A stretch of 64,000 bases of DNA from Stomorhina lunata. Taxonomy: Eukaryota > Arthropoda > Insecta > Diptera > Rhiniidae. Each line of letters begins with the position of its first letter. The stretch's first letter is position 1. The DNA lies in the NCBI GenBank assembly GCA_933228675.1, contig OW121740.1:127049630-127113629 (forward strand). The letters run 5' to 3'. The position numbers and the translations under genes were made by a program. The notes below the pieces were generated by a model. It was not told where the DNA came from, searched no databases, and saw only the letters and a program-made list of their open reading frames with translations. Shown here one piece after another: positions 60,134 through 64,000 of this stretch.

Positions 60134-62931
60134 GCAATTATATGCAGATAACTTTAATAGTTTTACAGAGCTAAGACCTAAACCTTTAATTCGACATGAA
60201 CTTAGTTTTAAAAGTTTTGAATATTAAAGCTGGATCTTGAAATGGTTTTTGAAATAATTTTTTTAACATCATATTTTATTTAATATAAGAGATTTTATTT
60301 ACAAAATTATTAAATATCTTATTCTACGGAGTTTTGGACTTATGACAGTATTTAAAGATTTAAGACTAAATATGCAATTATATGCAGATTATTTTAATAG
60401 GAATAAAAAGCTTAGACCAAGGCCTTTAATTCGACATAAATTTAACTTTAAAAGTTCTTATATTAAAGCTGTATCTATATAGTTTTTGAAAAATTTTCTT
60501 TAATATCATATTTTATTTTAAATGAGAGATTTAATCTACAAAATTATCAAATATCTTATTCTTGAGAGTTTTGGACTTATGTCAGTTTTTAATGATTTAA
60601 GACTAAATATGCAATTATATGCAGATTATTTTAATAGAAATTCAAAGCTAAGAGCAAGACCTTTAATTCGACATAAATTTAATTTTAAAAGTTCTTATAT
60701 TAAAGCTGTATCTTTAATAGTTTTTGAAAAAATTTTCTTTAATATCATATTTTATCTTAAATAAAAAATTTATTCTACAAAATTATCAAATATCTTATTC
60801 TTAGGAGTTTTGGACTTATGACAGGTTTTAAAGATTTAAGACTAAATATGCAATTATATGCAGATTATTTTAGTAGTGATACAAAGCTAAGACCAATGCC
60901 TTTAAGTCGATATGAATTTAATTTTAAAAGTTTTTTATATTAAAACTGTATCTTTAATAGTTTTTGAAAAAATTTTCTTTAATATTATATTTTATCTAAA
61001 ATAAGACATTTAATGTACAAAATTATTAAATATCTTTTTCTGGAGAGTTTTGGACTTATGACAGTTTTTATAGATTTAAAACTAAATATACAATTATATG
61101 CAGATTATTTTAATAGTAATACAAAGCTAAGACCAAGGCCTTTAATTCGATATGAACTTAGTTTCAAATGTTTTTATATTAAATATACATCTTAAATAGT
61201 TTTTAAAAAAAATTTCTTTAATATGATATTTTATCTAAAATGAAAAATTAAATCTAAAAAATTATTTCTTATTCTGGGAAGTTTTGAACTTATGTCAGTT
61301 TTTAATGATTTCAGACTAAATATCGTCGTTGAAAATCCAAAACTGCGTAACAACACTTTTTCAAATTTTACAGGAGAAGCAAAAATTCAAATATATATTT
61401 TTTTTAAAAATTCAAATATTTTATTTTCATATCTTACCCCAAGTTTGATGATACGCATATTTGAATTTTGAAAATAGTGCACATGTTGATACGCAATTTT
61501 TAATTATGGATATAAAACCGTTGTTTTTGGTCGCAATTATATGCAGATAACTTTAATAGTTTTACAGAGCTAAGACCTAAACCTTTAATTCGACATGAAC
61601 TTAGTTTTAAAAGTTTTGAATATTAAAGCTGGATCTTGAAATGGTTTTTGAAATAATTTTTTTAACATCATATTTTATTTAATATAAGAGATTTTATTTA
61701 CAAAATTATTAAATATCTTATTCTACGGAGTTTTGGACTTATGACAGTATTTAAAGATTTAAGACTAAATATGCAATTATATGCAGATTATTTTAATAGG
61801 AATAAAAAGCTTAGACCAAGGCCTTTAATTCGACATAAATTTAACTTTAAAAGTTCTTATATTAAAGCTGTATCTATATAGTTTTTGAAAAATTTTCTTT
61901 AATATCATATTTTATTTTAAATGAGAGATTTAATCTACAAAATTATCAAATATCTTATTCTGGAGAGTTTTGGACTTATGTCAGTTTTTAATGATTTAAG
62001 ACTAAATATGCAATTATATGCAGATTATTTTAATAGAAATTCAAAGCTAAGAGCAAGACCTTTAATTCGACATAAATTTAATTTTAAAAGTTCTTATATT
62101 AAAGCTGTATCTTTAATAGTTTTTGAAAAAATTTTCTTTAATATCATATTTTATCTTAAATAAAAAATTTATTCTACAAAATTATCAAATATCTTATTCT
62201 TAGGAGTTTTGGACTTATGACAGGTTTTAAAGATTTAAGACTAAATATGCAATTATATGCAGATTATTTTAGTAGTGATACAAAGCTAAGACCAATGCCT
62301 TTAAGTCGATATGAATTTAATTTTAAAAGTTTTTTATATTAAAACTGTATCTTTAATAGTTTTTGAAAAAATTTTCTTTAATATTATATTTTATCTAAAA
62401 TAAGACATTTAATGTACAAAATTATTAAATATCTTTTTCTGGAGAGTTTTGGACTTATGACAGTTTTTATAGATTTAAAACTAAATATACAATTATATGC
62501 AGATTATTTTAATAGTAATACAAAGCTAAGACCAAGGCCTTTAATTCGATATGAACTTAGTTTCAAATGTTTTTATATTAAATATACATCTTAAATAGTT
62601 TTTAAAAAAAATTTCTTTAATATGATATTTTATCTAAAATGAAAAATTAAATCTAAAAAATTATTTCTTATTCTGGGAAGTTTTGAACTTATGTCAGTTT
62701 TTAATGATTTCAGACTAAATATCGTCGTTGAAAATCCAAAACTGCGTAACAACACTTTTTCAAATTTTACAGGAGAAGCAAAAATTCAAATATATATTTT
62801 TTTTAAAAATTCAAATATTTTATTTTCATATCTTACCCCAAGTTTGATGATACGCATATTTGAATTTTGAAAATAGTGCACATGTTGATACGCAATTTTT
62901 AATTATGGATATAAAACCGTTGTTTTTGGTC
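60134..62931 (+). repeat. Very recent 1399-bp tandem duplication inside array B
   Basis: 60134-61532 is repeated as 61533-62931 with at most a handful of differences seen (for example CTTATTCTTGAGAG at 60554 against CTTATTCTGGAGAG at 61953). The junction TTTTTGGTCGCAATTATATG at 61523-61542 joins the interior of a MITE to a satellite monomer. Confidence 0.9.
61323..61532. mobile_element. Truncated MITE copy (left part only)
   Basis: Starts TCGTCGTTGAAAATCC, like the intact copy at 62722, and stops at the duplication junction (TTTTTGGTCG). The right TIR is absent. Confidence 0.85.
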
Positions 62932-63043
62932 GTAAAAATCTAAAAATTGGTAGAGACATGTAAGACAACTTTACGAATCATAATCAATCAAAAACTCGAT
63001 TTTGATTTTTTGATGATACGCAGTTTTGGATTTTCAACGACGA
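62722..63043. mobile_element. Intact MITE inserted in a satellite monomer, TA duplication
   Basis: 322 bp. TIRs TCGTCGTTGAAAATCCAAAA and its complement, continuing through CTGCGTA, flanked by TA at 62720-62721 and 63044-63045. Removing the element and one TA restores the monomer phrase GACTAAATATGCAA, so the empty site is visible in sibling monomers. Non-coding; Tc1/mariner-type target choice. Confidence 0.9.
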
Positions 63044-64000
63044 TATGCAACTGTATGCAGATGATTTTAAAAGTGTTACACATCAAATACTGAAACCATT
63101 AATTTAAGATAAATTTCATTTTGAAAGTTTTAATATTGAAACATATAACTTAAATAGCGAGACTTAATAATAATATTTAAACACATAACTTTAATAGCGA
63201 GACTTTATAATAATATTTAATAACGAGACTCTGTAATAATATTTATAAAAAAAATATTTAATTTTCCAAGTTTACGTAATAAATTAAAAGGTACTATTTG
63301 TTTTCATCGAACCCAATTATTACAATGAACAAATCACTTTATTCAGATATTTAAAGGCATGTGTGAACAATTTACTTGTATTCGATTACGTTAGTATTAA
63401 TTGATTTTAGCCTAAATATGCAAATATATGTAGATTATTTTTATAATACAATAGTATGAGCCAATTAAATGTTAATAGGTTTTTGTTAACAGATTTTTTT
63501 TTGCTATAACAAAGTTAAGACAGAAACTTTTATAATAACAAAAATTTGTTTTAATAGTTTTTATATTAAAGTTATATCTTAATTGTAAATAGAAATCTTA
63601 GAAAAAATAACGTTGCTGTCTCATAGTTTTTATTAAATGAAAAAGTTTTCTTTCATTCTGAAGAATATAAAAAAATTTTATTATTTGGTCAAATCACTAT
63701 TTAATAATTGTATGCTAAAAATGCAGATATATGCAGTTTAGGTTTATACTAGCATAAATCTAACACTTTAAACATTGATTGGAGAAACATTTCATTTTTA
63801 GAGACTTTCAATAAAGGCTATATCTTATAATAGCAACTAAACCTTATAATAATATTTATAAGAATATTTCCTTAATAAAGATATTCTATATTTTTGGTAT
63901 TAAGTTAAAAGGTACTTTTCGTTTAGATCGAATTTAATTATTAGATGAATTACGCTTTCATTCCACAGATTTTAAAGCATTCATGAACAAGTTACTTATA

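Larger units (their letters stand above)
58838..63800 (+). repeat. Tandem satellite-like array B, about 230-240-bp monomers
   Basis: Monomers with core ATGCAATTATATGCAGAT occur near 58919, 59147, 59450, 59678, 59914, 60134, 60371, 60610, 60849 and 61090, then again through the duplication to 62500, with diverged ones near 63048, 63417 and 63720. Shared blocks: TACAAAATTATTAAATATCT, GAGTTTTGGACTTATG, AAGCTAAGACC and CCTTTAATTCGACAT. Several monomers are open for 60-80 codons, but length and stops vary. Confidence 0.85.

Noticed and set aside
58838..62594. Family of small proteins (YKIIKYL...MQLYAD...) as a gene array
   Set aside because: The open frames are satellite monomers; most monomers have stops or frameshifts and the frame is not kept between units.

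Overview
This AT-rich window looks like dipteran (fly) nuclear DNA, most likely from a calyptrate or related brachyceran. The organism call rests on the only two host gene pieces, both acyl-CoA (Delta-9 type) desaturases with fly-like sequence, and on the kinds of transposons present. The species cannot be fixed from the sequence alone. There are no bacterial-type operons, CRISPR arrays, rRNA genes or intact tRNA genes.

Layout. At the left edge (1899-2883, + strand) are the last two coding exons of one desaturase-like gene; its upstream exons lie outside the window. At the right (coding from 52116, + strand) is the first coding exon of a second desaturase, whose first intron runs off the right edge. 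Two same-strand paralogs suggest a desaturase gene cluster. The roughly 49 kb between them holds no host gene I can support and is almost wholly decayed mobile DNA.

The mobile DNA includes: a Tc1-type element with intact ends (26362-28008); a second IS630/Tc1/mariner element with DD37E spacing (36421-37669); two mariner transposase remnants (about 14.3 and 35.6 kb); a pogo/Tigger-like internally deleted element (43921-44624); two elements with long inverted repeats, CACAG ends and 3-bp target duplications (20246-21291, 41985-42737); three copies of a 1.3-1.4 kb element studded with a GACGGACGCTAC-type motif; several TA-flanked MITEs; non-LTR retrotransposon (LINE) fragments; a tRNA-derived SINE; and more than a dozen copies of a family with a terminal hairpin and a central GTCY/GCTG microsatellite that resembles DINE-1/Helentron-type elements.

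The first intron of the right-hand desaturase (52501 to the end) is filled with satellite-like tandem repeats sharing a core like ATGCAAATATATGCAGAT. It contains a very recent 1399-bp tandem duplication whose breakpoint cuts through a MITE.

The most interesting biological point is that the left desaturase keeps its second histidine box but has lost key residues of the third box and the neighbouring NSAAH motif, while its reading frame, splice sites and poly(A) signal all look intact. It may be a catalytically altered or dead desaturase paralog under constraint rather than an ordinary enzyme.
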